Shown here: positions 6,777 to 14,245 of the stretch, in pieces
Numbering within the stretch: the stretch's first letter is position 1
How the letters are laid out: each line of letters begins with the position of its first letter
DNA from: WTJH01 sp049598145
GTDB taxonomy: Bacteria; Bacteroidota; Bacteroidia; Flavobacteriales; Flavobacteriaceae
DNA length: 14,245 nt
Direction: 5' to 3'
NCBI GenBank assembly: GCA_049598145.1
Contig: JBMYNJ010000038.1
Location: 1-14,245, forward strand
The notes under the pieces: generated by a model
What the model was told of the DNA's origin: nothing
Databases searched by the model: none
The model's input: only the letters and a program-made list of their open reading frames with translations
Program-made: the position numbers and the translations under genes

Positions 6777-7135
6777 GGTTTAAGGAATATTTTCTCCCCC
6801 AAGTGAAGAACCCAATGATACAATTGTGTCCATCCATTGATGAATTTTGGAGATTTTTTGGAATAGGAATGCCCCAAAATGGGATAGTGTTCGGAATTCT
6901 TAGCAATTAAGACGACCTCTTTCTTCTCGAATTCAATTAAATTAACCTCCGGGAAAACCCGATGCATCTTTTTAAATGGAGTTAGAGAGTCTTCTAAACA
7001 GGATAAAGAATGAGTTTTATTCATTTGTAAGGATTCTTCTGTTGCAGATGGTCCAAAATAGCGTGGGGTTTGTGAAAAACTTAAGTTTAAACATAGGATA
7101 CAGCCAAAGATCCATTTGGAGCGGTTGTTCAGCAT
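6704..7135 (-). CDS. Small secreted hypothetical protein, possibly a propeptide-like remnant
   Basis: Not securely recognised. The 143-residue product has a typical Bacteroidetes signal peptide (MLNNRSKWIFGCILCLNLSF, cleavage near SFS-QTP), which argues that it is or was a real gene. Residues ~59-118 (RVFPEVNLIEFEKKEVVLIA, then HYPILGHSYS, then FINGWTQLYHWVL) resemble the layout of the Spi/C10-peptidase propeptide, in which a self-recognition segment such as VLGYS is followed by an aromatic helix. This is an inference from pattern only. No catalytic domain follows. The last ~24 residues are basic and are encoded antisense to the end of the porin gene, so the natural C-terminus may be lost. 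Upstream, CAATTATA (7170-7177; TATAATTG on the minus strand) is a 7/8 match to the -7 box. A degraded or truncated gene is the main alternative. Confidence 0.5.
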   Translation of the reverse strand: MLNNRSKWIFGCILCLNLSFSQTPRYFGPSATEESLQMNKTHSLSCLEDSLTPFKKMHRVFPEVNLIEFEKKEVVLIAKNSEHYPILGHSYSKKSPKFINGWTQLYHWVLHLGEKIFLKPQSKKSQTNPKRTIASRKGTMGAA

Positions 7136-7307
7136 AAAATTTTTATTTGTGATTCAACATGGATTTTCTCAATTATAAAAAATTGGTCAGTAAACTTTAC
7201 CCACTTTGTTATTACCGGTACGAATAATGTTGTAAAGAGTTGTTATTTTGAAATAAACAGAAGGAGTTTTTGGATTAATTAATTAACTTCAATGAAATCT
7301 TATAGCC

Positions 7308-8213
7308 ATGGAAAAAAATCTAAAACTCTCCAAAATCCAACAAGCTTTGTTTCAACCTTATCGGGAACGAGTTCCAGACGTGGGTCGAATCGTAAATCAG
7401 ATGATTGTCAAAGGAATTATTCCAACAGAGCAAGCGATCGAAAACGATCATATTGCCTTTCGGACACTCGGGGTCCCACATTTAGGAATTCGATCCTTTG
7501 AAAAGATATTTTTGCACTATGGCTATACTCGAAAGGATGCCTACTTTTTTGAAAAGAAACGATTAAATGCCTTTTGGTATGCTCCGCCAAGTCCAGAATT
7601 TCCTAGGGTATTTATCAGTGAACTTCGCGTCGAAGATTTTCCACAAGACATTCAAGAAATTCTTCACAAATATACCCACTCCATTAGTTCTGATCCCGTC
7701 GACGATATAGACCTAGATTCCGTGGACGACGTCAGTCGTTTTTTTCATCAACCCCTTTGGGAACTTCCAACCCTCGAGGATTATCAGACGCTTGCCGAAG
7801 CAAGTGAATATGCCTCTTGGGTGATTTATAACCGCTATTATTTAAATCATTATACGATCAGTGTTCACGCTTTGCCCAAAGGATACAATACTTTAGAAGA
7901 ATTTAATGATTTTTTGGAATCCATAGGGGTCGTATTGAATACTGCTGGCGGAAAAATTAAAGTTAGTCCGGATGGGCTTTTACGCCAGTCGAGTTCTGTC
8001 GCCCACGAAGTAGAAGCCCGTTTTGCTGGAGATGCCCGAATGAAAATTCCCGGGAGTTATGTAGAATTTGCGGAGCGTTTGGTTCTTCCAGAGTTTCAAG
8101 GTCTTGCGAGTCAACAACTTCAAAGGCACCATCGCCGGGAAGGATTTGAGGCCGGTAATGCCGATAAAATTTTTGAGAGTACCTTCCAGGAACAAGTCAA
8201 GCAGCAGTCCTAA
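7308..8213 (+). CDS. DUF1338 family protein, putative 2-oxoadipate dioxygenase/decarboxylase
   Basis: The 301 residues belong to the DUF1338 family. A characterised relative is HglS of Pseudomonas putida, an Fe(II)-dependent enzyme turning 2-oxoadipate into D-2-hydroxyglutarate with CO2 release in lysine degradation. The metal-ligand triad I expect is present: H48 in ENDHIAFRT (R52 as the substrate-carboxylate arginine), H181 in NRYYLNHYTISVH, and E253 in GSYVEFAER. An acidic loop (DPVDDIDLDSVDDV, 129-142) is notable. The length is shorter than HglS (over 400 residues) and close to the compact form of the family. ATG 7308 is the first start in frame because a TGA lies at 7293-7295. The only SD-like AAGGAG is 41 nt upstream and cannot serve this start. 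No lysine-catabolism genes lie nearby, so the substrate is inferred from the family alone. The gene ends in the shared terminator with gltD. Confidence 0.85.
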   Translation: MEKNLKLSKIQQALFQPYRERVPDVGRIVNQMIVKGIIPTEQAIENDHIAFRTLGVPHLGIRSFEKIFLHYGYTRKDAYFFEKKRLNAFWYAPPSPEFPRVFISELRVEDFPQDIQEILHKYTHSISSDPVDDIDLDSVDDVSRFFHQPLWELPTLEDYQTLAEASEYASWVIYNRYYLNHYTISVHALPKGYNTLEEFNDFLESIGVVLNTAGGKIKVSPDGLLRQSSSVAHEVEARFAGDARMKIPGSYVEFAERLVLPEFQGLASQQLQRHHRREGFEAGNADKIFESTFQEQVKQQS

Positions 8214-8288
8214 GATGATCCTATATCACTCTAAAGGAATTTTGTTTGTAATTTCTTAAAGCCAAATTATTTCCCACAATACATAAAT

Positions 8289-8314
8289 AAGCCCGAAGCA
8301 ACTGCTTCGGGCTT
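8289..8314. terminator. Bidirectional intrinsic terminator between the DUF1338 gene and gltD
   Basis: A perfect 11-bp stem (AAGCCCGAAGC at 8289-8299 pairing with GCTTCGGGCTT at 8304-8314) closes a 4-base loop. It is A-rich on the left and T-rich on the right, so both strands give a GC-rich hairpin followed by T-rich sequence. It lies 76 bp after the DUF1338 stop and 25 bp past the gltD stop in the convergent gap. Confidence 0.9.
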
Positions 8315-8338
8315 TAAGTATTAAAAATGGGTTTCTAA

Positions 8339-9805
8339 TTAAGCCGTCGCCAAATCTCCCATTTTATTTTTTTGTGGGAGGCTAGAGCTTCCCATAAGAT
8401 AAGTGTCTATCTGATGTGCCACTTCGCGTCCTTCCGAGATGGCCCACACAATGAGCGACTGCCCACGGCGAGAATCTCCAGCCACAAAAACATGCGGCTT
8501 AGTTGTTTGGTAATCTTCTACTGTAGCGATGTTCCCCCGGCCATCCAAAGGCAAGCCAAATTGTTCGGGCAAGCTGGCTTCACTTCCGGTAAACCCAAGT
8601 GCTAATAGTGCCAGATCACAGGGCCAAGTTTTTTCGGAATTGGGTTTTTCTTCCAATTGTGGACGCTCTCCTGGAATTTTTTTCCAGCGAACTTCTACCG
8701 TTTTTAATCCAGTAATATGGCCATTCTTGTCACCTATAAACTCTTTTGTGAGGATACTCCACTCCCGATGTACCCCTTCTTCGTGAGAAGAGCTGGTTTT
8801 GAGCTTAAAGGGCCAGTAGGGCCAAGGATGATCTTCTGTACGGGTTTTAGCGGGCTTGGGCATGATTTCAAAGTTGGTCACGCTTTTGGCTCCGTGACGG
8901 TTGGAAGTCCCGATACAATCCGATCCGGTATCTCCTCCTCCAATAACAATAACGTCCTTCCCTTCGGCATGTAATTGGGTTTGTTTTTCGGCCTTTCCAT
9001 CCACAACTTTGTTGTTGTGGGGAAGAAAATCCATTGCTTGTACTACCCCTTCCAGCTCAGCTCCTGGGATAGGGAGTTGTCTTTTGACGGTCGCTCCGGT
9101 ACACAAAACGACGGCATCATAAGCTTCTTCCAATGCCTCGGCACTAATATCTTCCCCAACGGAAACGCCGGTTTTAAATTCGATTCCTTCGGCTTCCAAT
9201 ACCGCTAAACGGCGATCGATTACATTTTTTTCCATTTTAAAGTCCGGAATACCATAGCGTAACAATCCACCTATTTTTTCATCGCGCTCAAAAACAGTTA
9301 CCAAATGTCCGGCTCGGTTGAGTTGTTGGGCTGCAGCTAATCCTGCAGGACCGGAACCAATAACCGCCACCTTTTTTCCACTGCGCTGTGCAGGCGGTTG
9401 TGGCTGAATCCATCCTTCAGCAAAGCCTCTTTCCACGATGTACTTTTCAATCATCTCGATAGAAACGGGAGGATTGATGATTCCCAACACACAAGCTTCT
9501 TCACAAGGTGCTGGACACAGACGTCCTGTAAATTCCGGGAAGTTGTTGGTCGAATGAAGAATACTTAAAGCTTTTTGCCATTCATTTTTATAAACTGCGT
9601 CGTTAAAGTCAGGGATTAAATTCCCAAGTGGGCAACCACTGTGACAAAAAGGGACTCCACAGTCCATACAGCGGGCTCCTTGGTCTTGTAATTCTTCATA
9701 AGAAGGGGCTTTGGTAAATTCATTATAATTCTGAATCCTTTTTTTAGGATTAATTGTGTTTTCGACTTGGCGATCGAATTCTTTAAAACCTCTTAATTTT
9801 CCCAT
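8339..9805 (-). CDS. gltD: Glutamate synthase (NADPH), small subunit
   Basis: The beta subunit of bacterial GOGAT takes electrons from NADPH on FAD and passes them through iron-sulfur clusters to GltB. The 488-residue length fits the family. The N-terminus carries the two cysteine groups for 4Fe-4S clusters: C46, C49, C54 and C58 in RCMDCGVPFCHSGCPLGN, and C97, C101 and C105 in RLCPAPCEEAC. The FAD-binding Rossmann motif is VAVIGSGPAGLAAAQ (146-160). The NADPH-binding motif is VIVIGGGDTGSDC (285-297). The second FAD-contact segment is HVFVAGDSRRGQSLIVWAISEGREVA (438-463). All are intact. The ATG at 9803-9805 is one base after the gltB TGA, so translation is probably coupled. The C-terminal tail (from about SSSLPQKNKMGDLATA) is polar and variable. 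Transcription ends at the hairpin 8289-8314. Confidence 0.97.
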   Translation of the reverse strand: MGKLRGFKEFDRQVENTINPKKRIQNYNEFTKAPSYEELQDQGARCMDCGVPFCHSGCPLGNLIPDFNDAVYKNEWQKALSILHSTNNFPEFTGRLCPAPCEEACVLGIINPPVSIEMIEKYIVERGFAEGWIQPQPPAQRSGKKVAVIGSGPAGLAAAQQLNRAGHLVTVFERDEKIGGLLRYGIPDFKMEKNVIDRRLAVLEAEGIEFKTGVSVGEDISAEALEEAYDAVVLCTGATVKRQLPIPGAELEGVVQAMDFLPHNNKVVDGKAEKQTQLHAEGKDVIVIGGGDTGSDCIGTSNRHGAKSVTNFEIMPKPAKTRTEDHPWPYWPFKLKTSSSHEEGVHREWSILTKEFIGDKNGHITGLKTVEVRWKKIPGERPQLEEKPNSEKTWPCDLALLALGFTGSEASLPEQFGLPLDGRGNIATVEDYQTTKPHVFVAGDSRRGQSLIVWAISEGREVAHQIDTYLMGSSSLPQKNKMGDLATA

Positions 9806-9806
9806 C

Positions 9807-12800
9807 TCAATTCATTTTTTCAGTTTCACTTTGTGCGAGCATTTCCAGTGCACGCTTATAGTCTGTGGGCATTACTTTGATAAACTTTTTACTGCTCTCG
9901 GGCCAATCTTCTAAGATTTTCATCGCCTTAGGGCTTTTGGTGTAATCTTTGTGATTCTGCAGGAGACCTTCGAGGGTTTCACGGTCTTGGTCGGTCAGGT
10001 CTTCCAATTCCACCATCTCCAGATTGAATTTCTTTTCGTCAAAAGTACCATCTTCACTGTAAAGATATGCAATTCCACCGCTCATTCCGGCAGCGAAATT
10101 TCGACCAAATTCACCAAGAACAACAGCAATTCCACCGGTCATGTATTCGCAACCGTGATCGCCAATTCCCTCTACAATGGCAGTAGCTCCGGAATTTCGA
10201 ACACAAAAGCGTTCTCCGGCAATTCCGTTGATGTAGGCCTCCCCGGCGGTAGCTCCATAAAGAGCCACATTTCCGACAATGATATTTTCTTCGGGTTTAA
10301 AGGTGGCCTTTTCAGGAACCTGAGCGACTAACTTAGCTCCCGATAATCCTTTTCCAAAATAGTCGTTGGCGTTCCCATCGATTTTCATAAAAAGCCCTCG
10401 AGTAGCAAAAGCACCGAAGCTTTGTCCTGCTGTTCCACTAAACTTTAGACTTAGGGTGTCTTCGGGAAGACCTATAGCTCCATGGATTTTAGAGATTTCG
10501 TTACTCAAAATAGCCCCCACAGATCGGTTGGTATTTTTAATGTCAAAAGTGAGGTGTTGCTCTTCTTTTCGGTAAACTGCAGGGTGGGCTTGGGAAAGAA
10601 TCGCAAAATCTAGCACCTTCTCCAGATTGTGATCTTGTTTTTGTGTGTTGTGGAGGTCTACATGCTCAGCGACCTCGGGTTTGTGAAGGATCTTCGAAAG
10701 ATCGATCCCTTTGGCTTTAAAGTGATCAATGGCTTTTTTCATATTGAGTTTTTGCGATTGGCCGACCATTTCGTCCACCGTTCGAAAGCCTAAGGAAGCC
10801 ATGATTTGTCTCAATTCTTCTGCCACGAAATACATGTAGTTAATCACATGCTCCGGTTTTCCTTTGAAATTTTTACGTAAATCAGGATCCTGAGTGGCAA
10901 TCCCAACCGGGCAAGTATTCAAGTGGCAGGCACGCATCATGATACATCCTGAGGCAATTAATGGAGCGGTGGAGAAACCAAATTCTTCCGCCCCTAACAG
11001 ACAAGCAATGGCCACATCTCGACCGGTTTTCATTTGACCGTCGCATTCCAAAACAATACGACTCCTAAGGTCATTTAAAACTAAAGTCTGTTGCGCTTCA
11101 GCGATCCCTAATTCCCAAGGCAATCCGGCATGTTTAAGGGAAGTGAGCGGCGAGGCCCCTGTTCCGCCATCATAACCGGAAATAAGAATAACGTCGGCTT
11201 TAGCCTTAGCGACTCCGGCAGCAATGGTTCCGACCCCAACCTCGGAGACCAGTTTGACATTGATTCGAGCTTCACGATTGGCATTTTTCAGATCGTAGAT
11301 CAGTTGGGCCAAATCTTCGATCGAATAGATGTCGTGGTGGGGCGGAGGAGAAATTAATCCCACATAGGGGGTAGAATTTCGTACGGAAGCGATATAAGGG
11401 TTTACTTTAGGTCCAGGAAGTTGTCCGCCTTCTCCGGGTTTGGCTCCCTGGGCCATCTTGATCTGTATTTCTTGAGCAGAACTCAAGTAATGGCTCGATA
11501 CTCCGAAGCGTCCGGAGGCTACTTGTTTGATGGCACTGTTGCGCCAGTTGCCATCCATATCCGGTTGGAAACGCTTGGGGTCTTCTCCTCCTTCACCGGA
11601 GTTGCTCTTTCCGCCAATTCGATTCATGGCGATGGCTAAGTTTTCGTGTGCTTCTTGGCTGATAGATCCCAGAGACATGGCCCCCGTTTTAAACCGCTTA
11701 ACAATATTTGTCCAAGGTTCGACCTCCTCAATCGGGATAGGGTCAAAACTTGAAAATTCAAAAAGTCCACGAAGGGTTAAAAGCTTTTCGTTTTGCTCAT
11801 TGATCATCTTGGAGAAACTATTGTAGCTCTCGTAGTTATTTTTTCGGACCGCTTGCTGGAGTTGGGCAATACTGTTCGGATTAAGCATATGTACTTCTCC
11901 ATCTCGACGCCAGCGATATTCCCCTCCAATTTCTAAATCGAGTTTTCCTTGCTTAAGCCCATCAAAGGCCTTTGCGTATCGGTTTTGTATTTCACGTTCC
12001 AGTTCGTAGAGCCCTGCCCCTTCGATTCGGGAGGCCGTATTGCAGAAAAATTGATCTACGAAGTTTTGGGACAAGCCAAGCGCTTCAAAAATTTGTGCAC
12101 CTCGATAGGAATGAAGTGTAGAAATTCCAATTTTGTTCATCACCTTAACTATCCCTTTAGCAATGGCTTGGTTGAAGTTTTGGATGGCCTGGTCGGCATC
12201 AATCCCTTTAATGGCTCCATTTGCCACTTGATGATGAATAATTTCATTCACCATATAGGGGTTAATCGCACTAGCTCCATACCCGAATAAAAGTGAGAAA
12301 TGATGGGGTTCCCGGGGTTCAGCAGATTCGATGATGATTCCAAAATCTGAACGATGCTTGAGTTTTTTAAGGGCGTTGTGCGTATGTGCACAGGCTAGGA
12401 GCATTGGAATGGGCGCTTTCCCTTCCTCGACTCCACGATCGGAGAGAATGATGATGTTATTGCCTGCATCTAAGGCTTTTACCGTTTCATTAACCATCTG
12501 ATCCAAGGCCTTCTCAAGACCGTTTAATCCTTGACCAATATTGTATAGAGTACTGATCGAAGATGCCTTAAAATTGGCGTGCTCGATGTATTTGATCTTG
12601 TCCAAATCCTCGTTGGAAATTACCGGGTTTTGGATTCGTAATTTTTTGGCCTGACGTTCGCTGATTTCGAAGATGTTAATGTCTGCACCAATACTCAAAC
12701 TGATATCGGTAACAATCTCCTCACGGATTCCATCCAAGGGAGGATTGGTCACTTGAGCAAAGAGTTGTTTAAAATAGTTGTACAACAACTGGGGACGATC

Positions 12801-14245
12801 GGAGAGGACGGCCAGGGGAGTATCGGTTCCCATAGAACCGATGGCTTCCTTCCCTTGGAGACTCATAGGTATAATAAGTGTTTTGAGGTCCTCTTGAGTA
12901 TAGCCAAACATGCGGAGTCTGGTTTCAAAGGCGAGGTCTTCCTCCGGGGTTGTATTTCCTGTGTAGGCTACTTCCTTTAGGGGAAGTAAATTGTCATTGA
13001 CCCATTTGCGATAAGGGCGTTTATTTACGATTTTATTTTTAATCTCGGCATCTTCAACAATTCTTCCCGCGTCCATATCCACTAAGAACATTTTTCCGGG
13101 TTCCAGGCGTCCATGCATTTCAATGTTTTCCGGAGCAATCTCTAACACCCCAGCTTCGGACGACATCACAACATAGCCGTCTTTGGTTAAGGTATATCGA
13201 GAGGGGCGCAATCCGTTTCGGTCGAGCAGGGCTCCAATATATTTCCCATCGGTAAAGGGAATTGAAGCAGGTCCGTCCCAAGGCTCCATAATACATGCGT
13301 TATACTCGTAAAAGGCCTTTTTGGTATCGTCCATACTCTTGTGTTTTTCCCAGGCCTCCGGAACCATCATCATCATTACTTCAGGCAGAGAACGTCCGGT
13401 GGCTAAGAGTAATTCTACGACCATATCCATGGAGGAAGAATCGGATTTCCCGGGCAAAATGACCGGGAGTATTTCTTTGATGTCCTCGCCAAACATTTCG
13501 CTTTGTAGCAGTTCTTCACGAGCTTGCATACGGCTGTAGTTCCCTCTGAAAGTATTAATTTCTCCATTGTGGCACATATAGCGAAAGGGTTGGGCCAAAT
13601 CCCAGGTAGGAAAAGTGTTGGTGGAAAAACGTTGATGAACCAAGGCCAAACGGGTAACTACTGCAGGATCGTTCAGGTCGCGGTAATAGGCTTTTATATC
13701 CTCCGGAATGAGTAATCCTTTATAAATCAAGGTATGAGTAGACAAACTTGGTAAGTAGAAATAGCTCGCCTGTGATAGTTTCGAAGCGATTACCTTGTGT
13801 TCGCTGATTTTGCGTGCAATAAATAATTTGGTATTAAACTCTGCTTCGGTCAGTTCATTGTCTCCTTTGCCTACAAAAATTTGCATAATCGCCGGTTCGG
13901 TCTGGGCAGCAATTTTACCTACACGGGTTCGATCTACAGGGACTTTACGCCATCCTAAAATCGCTAGACCTTGCTTGGTAAGTTCCCCTTCTAAGGTTTG
14001 AATACAAAACTCACGCTGATTGTCTTTTTGGGGGAGAAACACCATTCCTACCGCATATTGATGTAAATCAGGTAATTCGAAAGAACATTGGTCTTTTAAA
14101 AAATCGTGTGGAATTTCAATCAAGATCCCTGCTCCGTCCCCTGTTTTTCCATCGGCACTTACTGCCCCTCTATGTTCCAATTTGTCGAGAATATCAAGGG
14201 CTTTGTGGATGATGTCATTTGTCTTTTTACCTTGAAGGCTGCAAA
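9807..14245 (-). CDS. gltB: Glutamate synthase, large subunit (5' end outside the window)
   Basis: GltB hydrolyses glutamine in its class II amidotransferase domain and channels ammonia to 2-oxoglutarate at FMN, yielding two glutamates. The frame is open to the right edge: 1478 codons are visible and perhaps 20-40 at the start, including the catalytic N-terminal Cys, are missing. Before LEHRGA at 14164-14181 the codons read GKKTNDIIHKALDILDK, a family match, so the TTG at 14178-14180 is internal and not a start. Visible numbering from the edge: amidotransferase ~1-420 (EHRGAVSADGKTGDGAGI; HQRFSTNTFPTWDLAQPFRY; CHNGEINT), a central domain, FMN/substrate barrel ~830-1190 (GEGGEDPKRF; KPGEGGQLPGPKV; SGYDGGTGASPLTS), the 3Fe-4S cysteines 1100, 1106 and 1111 in CIMMRACHLNTCPVGIATQ, and the C-terminal GXGXG helix domain (~1240-1440). 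The spacing C-x5-C-x4-C is canonical. gltD follows after one base. Confidence 0.97.
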   Translation of the reverse strand, partial: CSLQGKKTNDIIHKALDILDKLEHRGAVSADGKTGDGAGILIEIPHDFLKDQCSFELPDLHQYAVGMVFLPQKDNQREFCIQTLEGELTKQGLAILGWRKVPVDRTRVGKIAAQTEPAIMQIFVGKGDNELTEAEFNTKLFIARKISEHKVIASKLSQASYFYLPSLSTHTLIYKGLLIPEDIKAYYRDLNDPAVVTRLALVHQRFSTNTFPTWDLAQPFRYMCHNGEINTFRGNYSRMQAREELLQSEMFGEDIKEILPVILPGKSDSSSMDMVVELLLATGRSLPEVMMMMVPEAWEKHKSMDDTKKAFYEYNACIMEPWDGPASIPFTDGKYIGALLDRNGLRPSRYTLTKDGYVVMSSEAGVLEIAPENIEMHGRLEPGKMFLVDMDAGRIVEDAEIKNKIVNKRPYRKWVNDNLLPLKEVAYTGNTTPEEDLAFETRLRMFGYTQEDLKTLIIPMSLQGKEAIGSMGTDTPLAVLSDRPQLLYNYFKQLFAQVTNPPLDGIREEIVTDISLSIGADINIFEISERQAKKLRIQNPVISNEDLDKIKYIEHANFKASSISTLYNIGQGLNGLEKALDQMVNETVKALDAGNNIIILSDRGVEEGKAPIPMLLACAHTHNALKKLKHRSDFGIIIESAEPREPHHFSLLFGYGASAINPYMVNEIIHHQVANGAIKGIDADQAIQNFNQAIAKGIVKVMNKIGISTLHSYRGAQIFEALGLSQNFVDQFFCNTASRIEGAGLYELEREIQNRYAKAFDGLKQGKLDLEIGGEYRWRRDGEVHMLNPNSIAQLQQAVRKNNYESYNSFSKMINEQNEKLLTLRGLFEFSSFDPIPIEEVEPWTNIVKRFKTGAMSLGSISQEAHENLAIAMNRIGGKSNSGEGGEDPKRFQPDMDGNWRNSAIKQVASGRFGVSSHYLSSAQEIQIKMAQGAKPGEGGQLPGPKVNPYIASVRNSTPYVGLISPPPHHDIYSIEDLAQLIYDLKNANREARINVKLVSEVGVGTIAAGVAKAKADVILISGYDGGTGASPLTSLKHAGLPWELGIAEAQQTLVLNDLRSRIVLECDGQMKTGRDVAIACLLGAEEFGFSTAPLIASGCIMMRACHLNTCPVGIATQDPDLRKNFKGKPEHVINYMYFVAEELRQIMASLGFRTVDEMVGQSQKLNMKKAIDHFKAKGIDLSKILHKPEVAEHVDLHNTQKQDHNLEKVLDFAILSQAHPAVYRKEEQHLTFDIKNTNRSVGAILSNEISKIHGAIGLPEDTLSLKFSGTAGQSFGAFATRGLFMKIDGNANDYFGKGLSGAKLVAQVPEKATFKPEENIIVGNVALYGATAGEAYINGIAGERFCVRNSGATAIVEGIGDHGCEYMTGGIAVVLGEFGRNFAAGMSGGIAYLYSEDGTFDEKKFNLEMVELEDLTDQDRETLEGLLQNHKDYTKSPKAMKILEDWPESSKKFIKVMPTDYKRALEMLAQSETEKMN

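Noticed and set aside
7200..7250. Promoter boxes for the DUF1338 gene (CCACTTTG near 7201, TTATTTTG near 7243)
   Set aside because: Each deviates from TAnnTTTG at an important position and neither has a TTG at suitable spacing; not strong enough to annotate.
7261..7266. AAGGAG as ribosome binding site for the DUF1338 gene
   Set aside because: It lies 41 nt from the ATG. The nearest start after it (TTG 7270-7272) gives only two codons before TAA. The phylum rarely uses SD sequences.
7276..7287. TTAATTAATTAA palindromic run upstream of the DUF1338 gene
   Set aside because: An AT-only repeat in an AT-rich gap is expected by chance and is not placed against any promoter element.
7292..7501. 69-codon frame starting at ATG 7292
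   Set aside because: It overlaps the DUF1338 gene in another frame, is a low-complexity Ser/Arg-rich translation, and has no family resemblance.
9951..10331. 126-codon open frame on the plus strand inside gltB, and many similar shorter ones across 9951-14001
   Set aside because: They lie antisense to a fully conserved gltB frame and show no recognisable domain or start context; they are shadows of its codon usage.
14178..14180. TTG as the start codon of gltB
   Set aside because: Codons upstream of it to the window edge continue the GltB family sequence (GKKTNDIIHKALDILDK), so it is an internal leucine.

Overview
The window looks like ordinary chromosomal DNA of a Bacteroidota bacterium, most probably a member of the Flavobacteriia. 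The grounds are the family-specific proteins (a Porin_10-type outer-membrane protein, Bacteroidetes-style LysRS and RNase HII), the near absence of Shine-Dalgarno sequences, and two perfect copies of the Bacteroidetes -7 promoter box TAnnTTTG. I cannot name a genus.

Layout, left to right. At the left edge is the 5' part of lysS (minus strand). It matches LysRS only to residue 184; the last ~113 bases of the window edge are unrelated sequence that stops the frame. This suggests a mobile-element insertion, a rearrangement or an assembly join. Divergent from lysS is lipB (octanoyltransferase, plus). A convergent two-gene unit on the minus strand follows: rnhB (RNase HII), then a large uncharacterised lipoprotein with a probable C-terminal beta-propeller. 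Its end overlaps the lipB end by 17 bp. Divergent from rnhB is a Porin_10-like outer-membrane beta-barrel gene (plus). It overlaps tail-to-tail by 73 bp with a small secreted hypothetical protein (minus) that looks like an orphan or decayed fragment. Next comes a complete DUF1338-family gene (plus; 2-oxoadipate dioxygenase/decarboxylase relatives). A strong symmetric hairpin, probably a bidirectional terminator, separates it from the convergent gltB-gltD operon (minus). gltB is open at the right edge of the window and lacks only its extreme N-terminus.

Functionally this is mostly housekeeping: tRNA charging, lipoate attachment, removal of RNA from DNA, envelope proteins and ammonium assimilation by glutamate synthase (GltB makes glutamate from glutamine and 2-oxoglutarate; GltD supplies electrons from NADPH). 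I found no CRISPR array, rRNA, tRNA, phage module or defence island, and no convincing evidence of a new multi-gene system. The points most worth checking are the lysS break, the uncharacterised lipoprotein beside rnhB, the small secreted fragment, and a clamp-binding-like tail on RNase HII.
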